A stretch of 64,000 nucleotides of DNA from Lysobacterales bacterium. Its GTDB lineage: Bacteria > Pseudomonadota > Gammaproteobacteria > Xanthomonadales > SZUA-5. Positions 18,729 through 30,105 of this stretch are shown here, piece by piece. The notes under the pieces are model-generated. The model was not told the DNA's origin and ran no database searches. It was given only the letters and a program-made list of their open reading frames with translations. Positions within the stretch are counted from its first letter, which is position 1, and the number at the start of each line of letters is the position of its first letter. The stretch spans positions 1 to 64,000 of the forward strand of contig JALHMG010000003.1 of NCBI GenBank assembly GCA_022844135.1, read 5' to 3'. A program made the translations under genes and the position numbers.

Positions 18729-19221
18729 CAGACTTTCCTTTAGCCTTTCCCGGCTTAGATGCCGTGTCGAACTGCGGCACTAGCCGCGCTTTGTCGATAT
18801 CGCTGTGGCGCAGCGTGACCTCATTACCCTCGACCGCCAGCGTCACGCTGCCCTCGTCGGCGGCGTTGAGCACACCTTGAAACTTGCGTCGATTATTGAT
18901 CGGCGCAATGGTTTGCACCCGCAATATCTGGCCCACAAAACGTTGAAACTGTGCGGGCGCGAAGATCGGCCGGTCGATGCCGGGCGAGGACACTTCCAGC
19001 GTGTAATTTCCGCTGATCGGATCGTTGACGTCCAGCAACGCTGAGATTTCTCGGCTCGCCGCTTCACAATCTTCCAGCGTGATGGGCCGGTCGGTGTGAT
19101 CGATGTAAATCCGCAGCAAACCCCGCGAGCGCGACAGCGCCAGCTCAAGACCCCACAACTCCAGCCCTAAAGAACGCACGGCCGGCGCCAGCAATGCTTG
19201 AAGTTGGTCCTTCTTGGCCAT
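18721..19221 (-). CDS. rimP: Ribosome maturation factor RimP
   Basis: Protein of 166 aa needed for 30S subunit assembly. Family motifs are the [10 protein letters not shown] segment near residue 19, [28 protein letters not shown] and [14 protein letters not shown], followed by an SH3-like C-terminal domain and a Lys/Ser-rich tail. It is the first gene of the rimP-nusA-infB operon and overlaps nusA by 8 nt. An intrinsic terminator lies about 40 nt upstream of the start, which may attenuate the operon. Confidence 0.97.
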   Translation of the reverse strand: MAKKDQLQALLAPAVRSLGLELWGLELALSRSRGLLRIYIDHTDRPITLEDCEAASREISALLDVNDPISGNYTLEVSSPGIDRPIFAPAQFQRFVGQILRVQTIAPINNRRKFQGVLNAADEGSVTLAVEGNEVTLRHSDIDKARLVPQFDTASKPGKAKGKSDE

Positions 19222-19258
19222 GCGGTGTGTTTGTCTTCTTCAGAAAAAACTGCGGGCA

Positions 19259-19282
19259 ACAAAAAAGCCTCCGAAGAGGCTT
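19259..19282 (-). terminator. Intrinsic terminator in the rimP leader
   Basis: Read on the minus strand: AAGCCTC, a TTCG tetraloop, GAGGCTT (19265-19282), then a run of T. This is a canonical Rho-independent terminator located about 40 nt upstream of rimP and in its orientation. It either ends an upstream transcript or acts as an attenuator for the rimP-nusA-infB operon. Confidence 0.85.
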
Positions 19283-19398
19283 TCTGACGAAAACCAGTGG
19301 AACCGGGCTCGATGGGCTGAGGTCGGTTAACCACGCGACACCGCTAAGCATAGCCCCAGCGATCCGCATGAGCAAGTTCGACGCGTTCGCGAACCGAG

Positions 19399-19412
19399 TT
19401 GATTCAGGTCAA
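19399..19412 (+). promoter_or_regulatory. FNR/ANR-type binding site upstream of hemN
   Basis: The sequence TTGATTCAGGTCAA matches the FNR consensus TTGAT-N4-ATCAA at 9 of 10 positions. It precedes hemN, a gene classically activated by FNR-type regulators under low oxygen. The distance to the chosen start is about 150 bp, so the promoter or start may be nearer than assumed. Confidence 0.6.
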
Positions 19413-19561
19413 TGTACCGCCACCATCGTGCGCCTAGCGTTGGCTGGCGGCATAACCGCGACGATCGAGACGTGGACGAATCGCTTCGAGGGTTGAATTG
19501 CTGCCCAACCCTCGCGCACGACGAAGTTCGCCAAACCCAACCTGCGCAACTGGCATCCCTC

Positions 19562-20956
19562 ATGCTCCAACCACTCTTCGAAGCCGACATTTTGCGCCGT
19601 TACGACCATTCCGGCCCGCGCTATACGTCGTATCCAACCGCTCCTCAGTTCCACGACGGTTTTGGCGAGGCGGACTTGCGGGAACAAGCGCGTCGCAGCA
19701 ATGCGGATCTGATTCCACGCTCACTGTCCCTGTACGTGCACGTGCCGTTCTGCTTCAGTCCATGCTTTTATTGCGGCTGCAACCGCATCGTCACACGCGA
19801 TGCTGCGCGCGGCGCGTTGTATCTCGAACGCTTGCTGAGCGAAATCGAGCTGACGGCGCCGCTGTTCGATATCGATCGCGACGTAGTGCAACTGCATTTC
19901 GGCGGCGGCACGCCGAATTTTTTGTCGCCCCAGCAGTTGGCGCGCATCGTCGATCGGCTCGATGCTCGGTTTCATTTCTCCGGCGCCAAAGAACGCGATT
20001 TCTCGATCGAACTCGACCCGCGTTCGATCGCCTGCGACGATGTCGCCGCGCTCGTCGAACTGGGACTCAATCGCGCCAGCCTGGGCGTCCAGGACTTCGA
20101 TCCAGAGGTCCAGGCAGCGGTGAACCGCGTGCAGAGCGAGGCGCATACGCTGGCGCTGATCGAGGCATGCCGTCGCGCCGGTATGCGCTCGATAAACGTC
20201 GATCTGATTTATGGACTGCCCATGCAGACGCGCGCCGGCTTCGCCCGCACCCTGGCGAGCGTCATTTCCGCGAAACCCGATCGCATTGCGGTTTATGGTT
20301 ACGCGCATATGCCGAATTTGTTTCGCGCGCAAACCCAGATCGACGCAGACGATCTGCCGGGCGTCGATGAGAAACTGGGCTTGCTGCAACTGGCCATCGA
20401 CACGCTCACCGCCGCTGGCTATCAGTACATCGGCATGGACCACTTCGCGCTACCCGGCGATGAATTGTCGCTGGCGCAGGAGCGCGGCGCGCTGCATCGA
20501 AACTTCATGGGCTACACCACGCACGCCGAGTGCGATCTGGTGGGCCTGGGCGTTAGCGCCATCAGCCACATCGGCGACAGCTTCAGCCAGAGCCCGCGCG
20601 ATTTACCGTCGTGGGAATCGGCGATAGACGCCGGGCGCCTGCCAGTCTGGCGCGGCGTATCTCTCGGCGAAGACGATGTTCTGCGCGGCGCGGTGATCCA
20701 GTCGCTGATGTGTCATGGACAGATCGACATCGGCGCGATCGAGCACCGTTATGGAATCGATTTCTCAGCCTACTTCGCATCTGCGCTGGAGCAACTTAAG
20801 GCGTTGCAGGCCGATGGCCTCGCGACCGTTAGCAAAACGCACATCGTCGCGACACCGATCGGGCGGCTGCTGCTGCGGCGCATCGCGATGTGTTTCGATG
20901 CTTATCTCGATTCGACCACCCGCAAGCCAGTGCAGCAGTACTCGCGCGTCATTTGA
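19562..20956 (+). CDS. hemN: Oxygen-independent coproporphyrinogen III oxidase
   Basis: Protein of 464 aa, a radical-SAM enzyme that converts coproporphyrinogen III to protoporphyrinogen IX in haem synthesis without oxygen. The start MLQPLFEADILRRYDHSGPRYTSYPTA matches HemN N-termini. The SAM-cluster cysteines are at residues 64, 68 and 71 (CFSPCFYC). FGGGTPNFLSPQQL, the RASLGVQDFDPEVQAAVNR block and HFALPGDEL follow, with a HemN C-terminal domain. It lies between rimP and tRNA-fMet on the opposite strand to both. No clear Shine-Dalgarno is seen. An FNR-like site lies upstream. Confidence 0.95.
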   Translation: MLQPLFEADILRRYDHSGPRYTSYPTAPQFHDGFGEADLREQARRSNADLIPRSLSLYVHVPFCFSPCFYCGCNRIVTRDAARGALYLERLLSEIELTAPLFDIDRDVVQLHFGGGTPNFLSPQQLARIVDRLDARFHFSGAKERDFSIELDPRSIACDDVAALVELGLNRASLGVQDFDPEVQAAVNRVQSEAHTLALIEACRRAGMRSINVDLIYGLPMQTRAGFARTLASVISAKPDRIAVYGYAHMPNLFRAQTQIDADDLPGVDEKLGLLQLAIDTLTAAGYQYIGMDHFALPGDELSLAQERGALHRNFMGYTTHAECDLVGLGVSAISHIGDSFSQSPRDLPSWESAIDAGRLPVWRGVSLGEDDVLRGAVIQSLMCHGQIDIGAIEHRYGIDFSAYFASALEQLKALQADGLATVSKTHIVATPIGRLLLRRIAMCFDAYLDSTTRKPVQQYSRVI

Positions 20957-20971
20957 TTGCCGCGCAGGCGC

Positions 20972-21008
20972 AAAAAAAAAGCGGCGCGACTGTTGCCAGT
21001 CGCGCCGC
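20972..21008 (-). terminator. Strong intrinsic terminator after tRNA-fMet
   Basis: An 11-bp perfect stem (GCGGCGCGACT paired with AGTCGCGCCGC; 20981-20991 and 20998-21008) with a 6-nt loop is followed on the minus strand by nine T (complement of 20972-20980). It terminates the tRNA transcript and may also end hemN from the other side. Confidence 0.92.
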
Positions 21009-21019
21009 TCAATATTTGT

Positions 21020-21096
21020 TGGTAGCGGGGGCAGGATTTGAACCTGCGACCTTCGGGTTATGAGCCCGACGAGCTGCCTGACTGCTCCACCCCGCA
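21020..21096 (-). tRNA. Initiator tRNA-fMet (CAT)
   Basis: A 77-nt tRNA with encoded CCA (complement of 21020-21022). Initiator hallmarks are visible: no Watson-Crick pair at 1-72 (T opposite T) and three consecutive G:C pairs in the anticodon stem (GGG CTCATAA CCC). The T-loop reads GGTTCAAATCC. It is on the same strand as the rimP-nusA-infB operon, which initiator tRNA genes (metY) precede directly in enterobacteria, but here hemN lies between them. Confidence 0.97.
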
Positions 21097-21396
21097 CCGG
21101 TAAGCCCGCTACATTAGCGAACGCGAGTGGGCAACGCAAGCGAGAATGCTGAACGAATGGCATGGAAGCGTTCTATGCAGCCATCCGCGCATCAATGCGG
21201 GGCGAGGGCCGTGAGCCGAACATCGTTCTCCGAGCCGATCACATTGGAACACTGCCGGCGCTCCGACATCGAGAAAAACAAGCTTATCCCACGCCTCGAT
21301 AGAACACCGGCGACCGCGAAGTCGCAGCGACACCCCCCATCGTATTCACGAACGCGGGCCTATACTTTGGGCATCGCAAATCGAGAGTGGACCGAT
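21097..21396. other. Intergenic region between tRNA-fMet and gcdH
   Basis: This 300-bp spacer must hold the divergent promoters of the tRNA (minus) and the acyl-CoA dehydrogenase (plus). The gcdH frame stays open upstream of the chosen start, but those residues do not resemble the family. No repeat or further gene was recognised. Confidence 0.5.
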
Positions 21397-22584
21397 ATGG
21401 CCGACGGCACTAACAAACCTGCTGCGCTGGATCCCAGCGATCTTTACAACGTCCGATCCTTGCTCTCCGACGAAGAGCGCATGGTGCAGGACACTGTCGC
21501 GCGATTCACCGACGAGCGCGTGCTGCCGATCATCGGCGCTTGTTTCGACGAACACCGCTTCCCAGCGGAGTTGGTTCCCGAGATTGCCGAGCTGGGCCTG
21601 TTGGGATCGAGCTTGCCCGAGGAATATGGCTGCGCCGGCATGACCGGGGTGATGTATGGCCTGATTTGCCAGGAGCTGGAACGCGGCGATTCGGGCATCC
21701 GCAGCTTCGTTTCGGTGCAGTCGAGCTTGTGCATGTACCCGATCTTCGCTTTTGGCAGCGAGGAGCAGCGGCGCCATTACCTGCCACGTATGGCCAAGGG
21801 CGAGCTGATCGGCTGCTTTGGGCTCACCGAACCGCACGGCGGCTCCGATCCAGGCAACATGAAAACCCATGCCCGACGCGATGGCGGCGATTGGGTGATC
21901 AATGGCTCGAAGATGTGGATCACCAACGGCGGTATCGCTGGCGTCGCCATCGTCTGGGCGATGACCGAGGAAGGCATCCAGGGCTTCCTGATCGACCGCG
22001 GTACGGCGGGCTTCACCACCCAGGACATCGGGCGCAAGATGAGCTTGCGGGCCTCGATCACCAGCGCGCTGTTCTTCGATGATGTCCGCATTCCCGATAC
22101 CCAACGCTTGCCGAATGTGCGTGGCCTCAAAGGCCCGCTGTCGTGCTTGACGCAGGCGCGCTACGGCATCACCTGGGGGCCGATCGGCGCCGCGATCGCC
22201 TGTTACCGGGAGGCACTGGAATACGCCAAGTCGCGCATCATTTTCGGCAAACCGATCGCCGGCACCCAAGCCGTGCAAATGAAACTCGCCGACATGGCGC
22301 GACGCATCACAATGGCACAACTGTTGTCGCTCCAGTTGGGCCGGCTCAAGGACGCGGGCCAGATGCAACCCACCCAAGTCAGCCTGGCCAAGTGGAACAA
22401 CGTGCGCATGGCCATCGATATCGCCCGCGAAGCGCGCGACATCATGGGCGGCGCCGGCATCACGGTCGAGCACAGTCCGATCCGGCATGCGCTGAACCTC
22501 GAAAGCGTGATCACTTACGAGGGCACGGAAACCGTGCATCAGCTCGTCGTGGGTCGGGAGATTACCGGTATCAACGCGTTCTGA
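21397..22584 (+). CDS. gcdH: Glutaryl-CoA dehydrogenase-like acyl-CoA dehydrogenase
   Basis: Protein of 395 aa from MADGTNKPAALDPSDLYN. FAD-dependent acyl-CoA dehydrogenase fold: CFGLTEPHGGSDPGNM (flavin-binding), KMWITNGGIAGVAIVWA, RYGITWGPIGAAIACY and YEGTETVHQLVVGREITGINAF, where the Glu of YEGT is the catalytic base. The RYGI.WG.IGAA motif and the ITGINAF ending are typical of glutaryl-CoA dehydrogenase, which forms crotonyl-CoA in lysine and tryptophan degradation. Other acyl-CoA substrates remain possible. It is followed by a terminator and appears monocistronic. Confidence 0.9.
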   Translation: MADGTNKPAALDPSDLYNVRSLLSDEERMVQDTVARFTDERVLPIIGACFDEHRFPAELVPEIAELGLLGSSLPEEYGCAGMTGVMYGLICQELERGDSGIRSFVSVQSSLCMYPIFAFGSEEQRRHYLPRMAKGELIGCFGLTEPHGGSDPGNMKTHARRDGGDWVINGSKMWITNGGIAGVAIVWAMTEEGIQGFLIDRGTAGFTTQDIGRKMSLRASITSALFFDDVRIPDTQRLPNVRGLKGPLSCLTQARYGITWGPIGAAIACYREALEYAKSRIIFGKPIAGTQAVQMKLADMARRITMAQLLSLQLGRLKDAGQMQPTQVSLAKWNNVRMAIDIAREARDIMGGAGITVEHSPIRHALNLESVITYEGTETVHQLVVGREITGINAF

Positions 22585-22608
22585 ACGCTGGTCCGACAGA
22601 AACAAGAA

Positions 22609-22631
22609 AGCCCGCGAAAGCGGGCTTTTTT
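22609..22631. terminator. Bidirectional intrinsic terminator between gcdH and rpoH
   Basis: AGCCCGC (22609-22615), GAAA loop, GCGGGCT (22620-22626), followed by T on the plus strand and preceded by an A-rich run for the minus strand. It lies between two convergent genes and fits termination of both. Confidence 0.9.
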
Positions 22632-22658
22632 GTTTGTCGCCGGCGTCAAGCGCAAGCG

Positions 22659-23519
22659 TCAATCGCTGAACATCCCACGCATCTTCTTGAACGCCGCCGC
22701 TTCGATCTGGCGAATGCGCTCGGCCGACACGTTGTACTCTGCCGCCAGATCCTGCAGAGTGGCCTTGGGCTCGGCGAGCCAGCGGCGCGTGACGATGTCG
22801 CGGCTACGTTCGTCGAGCTTTTCCAGGCCGTCGGCGAGGATGTCGAGCTGACGATCGCTGGAGGTTTCGGTCTCCAGGCTCTCGTAGGGATTGGCGCTCT
22901 GATCGACCAGAAACGCGATCGGCGCGGGCTTGCTTTCGGTCTCGTCATCCGCCGGCGCATCGAAAGCCACGTCCTGACCCTGCAATCGCGCTTCCATCTC
23001 GCGCACAGTTTGCGGATCCACACCCAAGTCCTTGGCGACCGCCTGTACTTCCTGCGCGTTCATCCAGCCCAAACGTTTCTTCGCGCGGCGCAAGTTGAAG
23101 AACAGCTTGCGTTGCGCTTTCGTCGTTGCCACCTTGACGATGCGCCAGTTCTTCAAGATGAACTCGTGGATCTCGGCACGGATCCAGTGCACGGCAAACG
23201 ACACCAAACGCACGCCCATGTCCGGATCGAAGCGCTTGACGGCCTTCATCAGGCCGATATTGCCTTCCTGGATCAAATCGGAAATGCCCAGGCCGTAGCC
23301 CGCGTAGCCGCGCGCCACGTGCACCACAAAGCGCAGGTGCGACATCACCAATTGGCGTGCGGCATCGAGATCGGCATTTTCGCGGAAGCGCCGCGCCAGT
23401 TCTTGCTCGTCCTCAACCTCCAGCACCGGGATACGATTGACGGTGCCGATGTAAGCATCAAGACTGCCAACATTGCCCAGAATCGGCAAATTGTTGGCCA
23501 CCAAAGCCTGCGTGGTCAT
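22659..23519 (-). CDS. rpoH: RNA polymerase heat-shock sigma factor RpoH
   Basis: Protein of 286 aa. Region 2 has [19 protein letters not shown] and [19 protein letters not shown]. The RpoH box ([15 protein letters not shown]) distinguishes sigma-32 from other group members. Region 4 ends with [27 protein letters not shown]. It directs transcription of heat-shock chaperone and protease genes. A four-residue acidic stretch and [12 protein letters not shown] linker precede region 4. It is convergent with gcdH, and its promoter lies in the 23.5-23.6 kb spacer. Confidence 0.98.
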   Translation of the reverse strand: MTTQALVANNLPILGNVGSLDAYIGTVNRIPVLEVEDEQELARRFRENADLDAARQLVMSHLRFVVHVARGYAGYGLGISDLIQEGNIGLMKAVKRFDPDMGVRLVSFAVHWIRAEIHEFILKNWRIVKVATTKAQRKLFFNLRRAKKRLGWMNAQEVQAVAKDLGVDPQTVREMEARLQGQDVAFDAPADDETESKPAPIAFLVDQSANPYESLETETSSDRQLDILADGLEKLDERSRDIVTRRWLAEPKATLQDLAAEYNVSAERIRQIEAAAFKKMRGMFSD

Positions 23520-23915
23520 CGATAAATCCTCAAGATGGTAGGGCTTGCAGCCTGCGCTGCTCCCAGATGGCCCGATTTTAGCATGCCGATGTGAAAGCGG
23601 CGACGCGGAAAAAGTTCCGCACTCGCTGTCCGTCCTTCATACAGGCCATCGTGCGCCGATTTGGCGGCGCCGTCCAATGCATAGTGACGATGGACGCGAT
23701 AGGCGTCAGAAAAGTTCAGACGGCGCCTTTTTGTGGCAAGCAATGCTTGTTCGCAAGCGGATGGTTCAGCACGCGTGTCTGTGCGCCGTGTCTGGGCGCA
23801 CTCAAGGCGAAAAACCACCTCGCCTGCGAACGCTACACGGCTTTACGCCCACGCAAACTGGCCGATGGCATACTCGACGAGTCCCACGCAACGCCCGCCA
23901 CGGGTCTCGACGTCG
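23520..23915. other. Divergent rpoH / ECF sigma control region
   Basis: This 396-bp spacer holds the promoters of rpoH (minus) and the ECF sigma-kinase operon (plus). GGCGCCGTC (23666-23674) is perfectly inverted at 23719-23727 and followed by TTTTT, so a plus-strand structured or terminated leader is possible. Open frames here have no recognisable homology. Confidence 0.5.
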
Positions 23916-24479
23916 ATGACCGCGAGCAGTGCTCTTACCAACCAGTTGCAGGCTTGGCGCGATGGCGAAAGCAACGCGCGGGAACGTCTGTTCGAGCTGG
24001 CCTACGCGCAATTGCGAAGCATCGCCGCCGATCGATTGGCGGGAGCGGCCGGTCCGGCTTGCCTGTCGCCCACGGAACTGGTGCACGAGGCTGTCCTGCG
24101 CGTCCTCGGCCGCGAACCGGCGTGGCTCGATCGCGCGCACTTCTGCGCGTCGATGTCGCTCTATATGCGAGCGGTGCTGATCGACCATGCGCGGTCACGC
24201 AGTTCGGAGAAACGCGGCGGCGACATCATTCACCTGACCCTGTCGCATGCCGACTCGGGCGAGGAGTCGACGATCGTCGACCTGCTTGCGATCGATGCCG
24301 CGTTGACGGCGCTGGAAGCGCAGGATGCGCGCGCGGGGTCGGTGCTGCACCTCGCTTACTTCGCCGGGCTGGACCGCCACCAGATCGCCGCCGTGCTGGA
24401 CGTCTCGGTGCAGGTCGTCGACCGCGAGCTGCGCTTCGCGAAGAGCTGGCTGAACGCACGGTTGCAGACCCGCCTGTGA
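23916..24479 (+). CDS. ECF-type sigma factor (TIGR02999-like)
   Basis: Protein of 187 aa starting at MTASSALTNQLQAWRDGESNARERLFELAYAQL. The LSPTELVHEAVLRVLGREP and HFCASMSLYMRAVLIDHARSRSSEKRGG motifs are region-2 features of the ECF subgroup found beside Ser/Thr kinases in Acidobacteria and Xanthomonadales. Region 4 has LHLAYFAGLDRHQIAAVLDVSVQVVDRELRFAK. The gene overlaps the downstream kinase by 4 nt (GTGA), so the kinase probably controls or is controlled by this sigma factor. Target promoters are unknown. Confidence 0.92.
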   Translation: MTASSALTNQLQAWRDGESNARERLFELAYAQLRSIAADRLAGAAGPACLSPTELVHEAVLRVLGREPAWLDRAHFCASMSLYMRAVLIDHARSRSSEKRGGDIIHLTLSHADSGEESTIVDLLAIDAALTALEAQDARAGSVLHLAYFAGLDRHQIAAVLDVSVQVVDRELRFAKSWLNARLQTRL

Positions 24480-27220
24480 ACTCTCCTACCGAGAAACCGA
24501 AGTCGCCTTTGGTCCCTGATCTCGATAGAGCCCAGTACGCACGCGTCAAGCAGCGCTTCGCGGAATTGATGGAACTGCCGTCTGCGGCTCGATCGCAGGC
24601 ACTGGCGGCGATCGACGATGACCCGGCAGTTGTTGCCGAGCTGGAACGTCTGCTCGCGCACGCAACCGCAACGCTCGATTGCGAGCCTTTACACAGAGCC
24701 CTGAAGGGCGTGGTCGGCGCAGCGGGGCCTGGCGATACGCTCGGTGCCTGGACACTGGATGAAGAGATCGGCGCCGGCGGCATGGGCAAGGTGTTCCGCG
24801 CGCATCGCAGCGACGGGCATTTCCACCAGCAGTCGGCGATCAAACTCTTGGGTGGAGTGCCGAGCGCGGCGGCGCTGCGCTTCCTGGCCCGCGAGCGACA
24901 GATCCTGGCCAGCCTGACACACCCGAACATCGCACGTCTGCTGGATGGCGGCAGCACGCCGGGCGGTCAGCCCTATCTCGTGATGGAGTTTGTCGACGGG
25001 CTGCCTCTGGTGGCCTACTGCCGGGAACACACGCTGGCGACGCCCGCGCGCCTGCGTCTGCTGGCCGAGATTTGCGCCGCGGTCTCGTTCGCCCATCAGC
25101 AACTGGTTGTGCATTGCGACCTCAAGCCCGGCAACATCCTGGTGACGCGCGATGGACGACCGATGCTCCTCGATTTCGGCATCTCGCGCCTCGTCGGCGA
25201 TAGCGACGGGCGAACTCTCGACCGCGACGCTATCTCCTCCAAAGCCGCCTCGACCACGTCCACCGGTATCGGCTACACACCGCGTTACGCCAGCCCAGAG
25301 CAGAAGGCCGGACAGCGCGTCGGAACGGCCACAGACGTCTACAGCCTCGGCCTGGTGATGGCCGAACTGCTGGAAGTGCCCTGGCCGGACGGCGGCCAAC
25401 CCGACATCCGCGCCTTGCCGGACGAACTCGGTGCGATCATCCAGCTGGCAACCCGTCCGGACCCGGAGCAGCGTTATGCGAGCGCTGAACACCTGGCCGC
25501 CGACCTGCGCCGCTATCTGGCGCACGAGGCCGTGCAGGCCAAACCCGCGACGCCCACCTACCGGCTGCGAAAATGGTTGCGTCGTTACTGGTTACAGGCC
25601 GGCGCCGCCACCGCATTCCTGGCGCTGCTGACTGGCTTCTCCTGGCAGATGCGCCTGGAGCGAGATAGCGCACAGGCCGCCGAGCGCGCCGAACGCGCAG
25701 TCCGGGACTATATGGTCGCAGTCTTCCAGGGCGCCGACCCTGAACTGGCCGGGCGCCGCGATCTGCCCGTTTCGCAAATCCTGGATGCCGGCCGCGCGCG
25801 CCTCAAAGAGACCCTACAGGACCAGCCGGCAACACGCGCAGAGATGGCGACGATCCTCGGCAGCGTCTACCAGAACATCGGCAGGCGCCAGACTGCGGTG
25901 GAGCTGTTCGACGAGGCTATCAGGCTCGCCCGCCAGGAAAATCTTCCGGTGCTGCTGGCCGACGCTGTGCAGCGCAAGGCCTACTCGCTGTACGACATGG
26001 AGGATTTCGCGGCGGCGCTTCCGGTCGCCCGGGAAGCACTGGCGCTGCGTGCCAGCGAGGCACCCGGCAGTAGCGCCCACCTCGCCAGCTTGCGGCTGCT
26101 GGGCCTGGTCCTCAGCCTCAGCGGCGATGAGAAGCAGGCCGAGCCACCGCTGCGGGAGGCCCTGGCGCTGGCGAACCAGCACCACGGCGAGGCGTCGGTT
26201 GAGGCGGCGCTCGCCCAGCTGGCCTTCGCCCGGCACTGCGGCGCCTGGGGCGGACGCGCCAGCGAGGTGCTGAAACACGCCACGGCTGCGGGCGAGATCT
26301 TCGCGCGCGAACTCGGTGCCGACCACTTCCGCGTCGCCGATGCACTGGAAATTCGCATCCTCGGGCTGGCGCAGGACGGTCGCGCTGCTGAAGCCGTGGA
26401 CGACGCACAGCAACTGGTCGAGCGACGTAGGTCGATCTACGGTCAGGTCAGCAATCCGCACAGCTATGCGCTGCACGTGCTGGGCTCGGTCCTGCGGCGC
26501 GCGGGCAGGCACCTGGATGCGGTGCCGGCATTCGGCGCGAGCCTGGCGATCCACGAGGAACTGGAGGGCGGTGACTCCGAAGCGCTCAAGGTGCCACTGT
26601 GGGCACTTGCTCTGACGCTGGAGGAGGCTGGACACCACGCCGAGGCGCTCGCGCAATTCGAGCGCTACCTGCGCATCCAGCTGGCCCATCCGGAGAATGT
26701 GGCCGAGTCCATCCTGGAACTACGCCTGCGCATCGCCCGCAACCAGCACTGGGCCGGACAGGTGGCGGAAGCCGAGGGCGCGCTGCAGTCGATCGCCCGG
26801 GAGGCGGGCGCCGAGCCCTCCGCCGATGCCGAGATGCAGGTGGCGGCCCAGCTGGAACTGGCGGCCGTCGCTCGCGCACGTGGCGACTTCGACGCCGCGC
26901 TGCGCTGGCTCGAGGCCACCGGCGCGCAAGACGATCCGCAATGGCACGCCGAGCGCGGGCGACTGGCGCTCGCGCAGCGCGATCTGGCCCGCGCCGGGGA
27001 AGCGTTCGATCGGGCGATCGCGCTTGAATCGGCGCGCGACGGAGAGGACGCGCCCGCCGTCTGGTTGCTCAAGGTCGACAAAGCGCGCTGGCTGGCGGCC
27101 TCCGGCCAGCGCGCCGATGCAGCGAGTTTGGCTGCGGCGATCCGCCAGCGGCTTTCCCCGATGATCCATCCGCAAGGCCGCTGGGCCATGGAACTGGCGG
27201 CCATCGACGCCGGAGACTGA
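24476..27220 (+). CDS. Ser/Thr protein kinase with TPR sensor domain
   Basis: Protein of 914 aa from a GTG that overlaps the sigma-factor stop. Kinase domain about residues 93-350: glycine loop GAGGMGKV, AIKLL lysine 123, VVHCDLKPGNILV with catalytic Asp217, LLDFGISR, and GYTPRYASPEQ. The HRD Arg is replaced by Cys, so it is non-RD. One transmembrane helix is near residue 375, then about 500 residues of tetratricopeptide-like helical repeats rich in Ala, Leu, Arg and Glu. The ECF sigma/kinase pairing suggests phosphorylation-dependent control of the sigma factor. The stimulus is unknown. Confidence 0.92.
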   Translation: MNSPTEKPKSPLVPDLDRAQYARVKQRFAELMELPSAARSQALAAIDDDPAVVAELERLLAHATATLDCEPLHRALKGVVGAAGPGDTLGAWTLDEEIGAGGMGKVFRAHRSDGHFHQQSAIKLLGGVPSAAALRFLARERQILASLTHPNIARLLDGGSTPGGQPYLVMEFVDGLPLVAYCREHTLATPARLRLLAEICAAVSFAHQQLVVHCDLKPGNILVTRDGRPMLLDFGISRLVGDSDGRTLDRDAISSKAASTTSTGIGYTPRYASPEQKAGQRVGTATDVYSLGLVMAELLEVPWPDGGQPDIRALPDELGAIIQLATRPDPEQRYASAEHLAADLRRYLAHEAVQAKPATPTYRLRKWLRRYWLQAGAATAFLALLTGFSWQMRLERDSAQAAERAERAVRDYMVAVFQGADPELAGRRDLPVSQILDAGRARLKETLQDQPATRAEMATILGSVYQNIGRRQTAVELFDEAIRLARQENLPVLLADAVQRKAYSLYDMEDFAAALPVAREALALRASEAPGSSAHLASLRLLGLVLSLSGDEKQAEPPLREALALANQHHGEASVEAALAQLAFARHCGAWGGRASEVLKHATAAGEIFARELGADHFRVADALEIRILGLAQDGRAAEAVDDAQQLVERRRSIYGQVSNPHSYALHVLGSVLRRAGRHLDAVPAFGASLAIHEELEGGDSEALKVPLWALALTLEEAGHHAEALAQFERYLRIQLAHPENVAESILELRLRIARNQHWAGQVAEAEGALQSIAREAGAEPSADAEMQVAAQLELAAVARARGDFDAALRWLEATGAQDDPQWHAERGRLALAQRDLARAGEAFDRAIALESARDGEDAPAVWLLKVDKARWLAASGQRADAASLAAAIRQRLSPMIHPQGRWAMELAAIDAGD

Positions 27221-29797
<2,577 letters not shown>

Positions 29798-30105
29798 AGA
29801 GAAATGCTCTCGAGCAAATTGGTTGATGCGTCCGAGCCTTCATTTGCCAAATCGCTGGACTCGGAGAAATCGAGTGGAGGTCGGCCAACCCACGTGCCGC
29901 GCGCGGGAACTTCGAGTTCAATTCGAGGTTCAGCAAGCAACCACTTCTTGAGCGTGAGTGCGCGTTTCGCCTGAGGATTTGCTTTCGGTGAGTGGACGCC
30001 AGTCATCTCGGAGCGAGCCGGGTGATTCATTGTTGGTCATGATCACGCTTGCTCCCGAGCCGTGCAATCCCCAGAATCCGCGCCCTATTCTGCTCAGCCC
30101 CGACT
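29798..30105. other. Intergenic region between fadH and prfC
   Basis: A 308-bp spacer, less GC-rich in its middle. A minus-strand frame (29767-30030) could encode 87 aa, overlapping the end of fadH, with a composition unlike the neighbours and a stretch rich in Lys/Leu (ALTLKKWLLAEPRIELE). No Shine-Dalgarno or known family was recognised, so it is not called as a gene. The prfC promoter must lie at the right end. Confidence 0.4.

Larger units (their letters stand above)
19222..19561. other. Divergent rimP/hemN control region
   Basis: This 340-bp spacer between the divergent rimP and hemN genes contains a minus-strand intrinsic terminator near rimP and an FNR-like site about 150 bp before hemN, both listed separately. 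Frames are open on both strands but match no known family. No tRNA is present here. Confidence 0.6.

Noticed and set aside
17100-18743. 547-codon open frame on the plus strand
   Set aside because: Antisense to nusA; same reason, no recognisable domain.
21346-22662. 438-codon open frame on the minus strand
   Set aside because: Antisense to gcdH and runs through the intrinsic terminator next to it.
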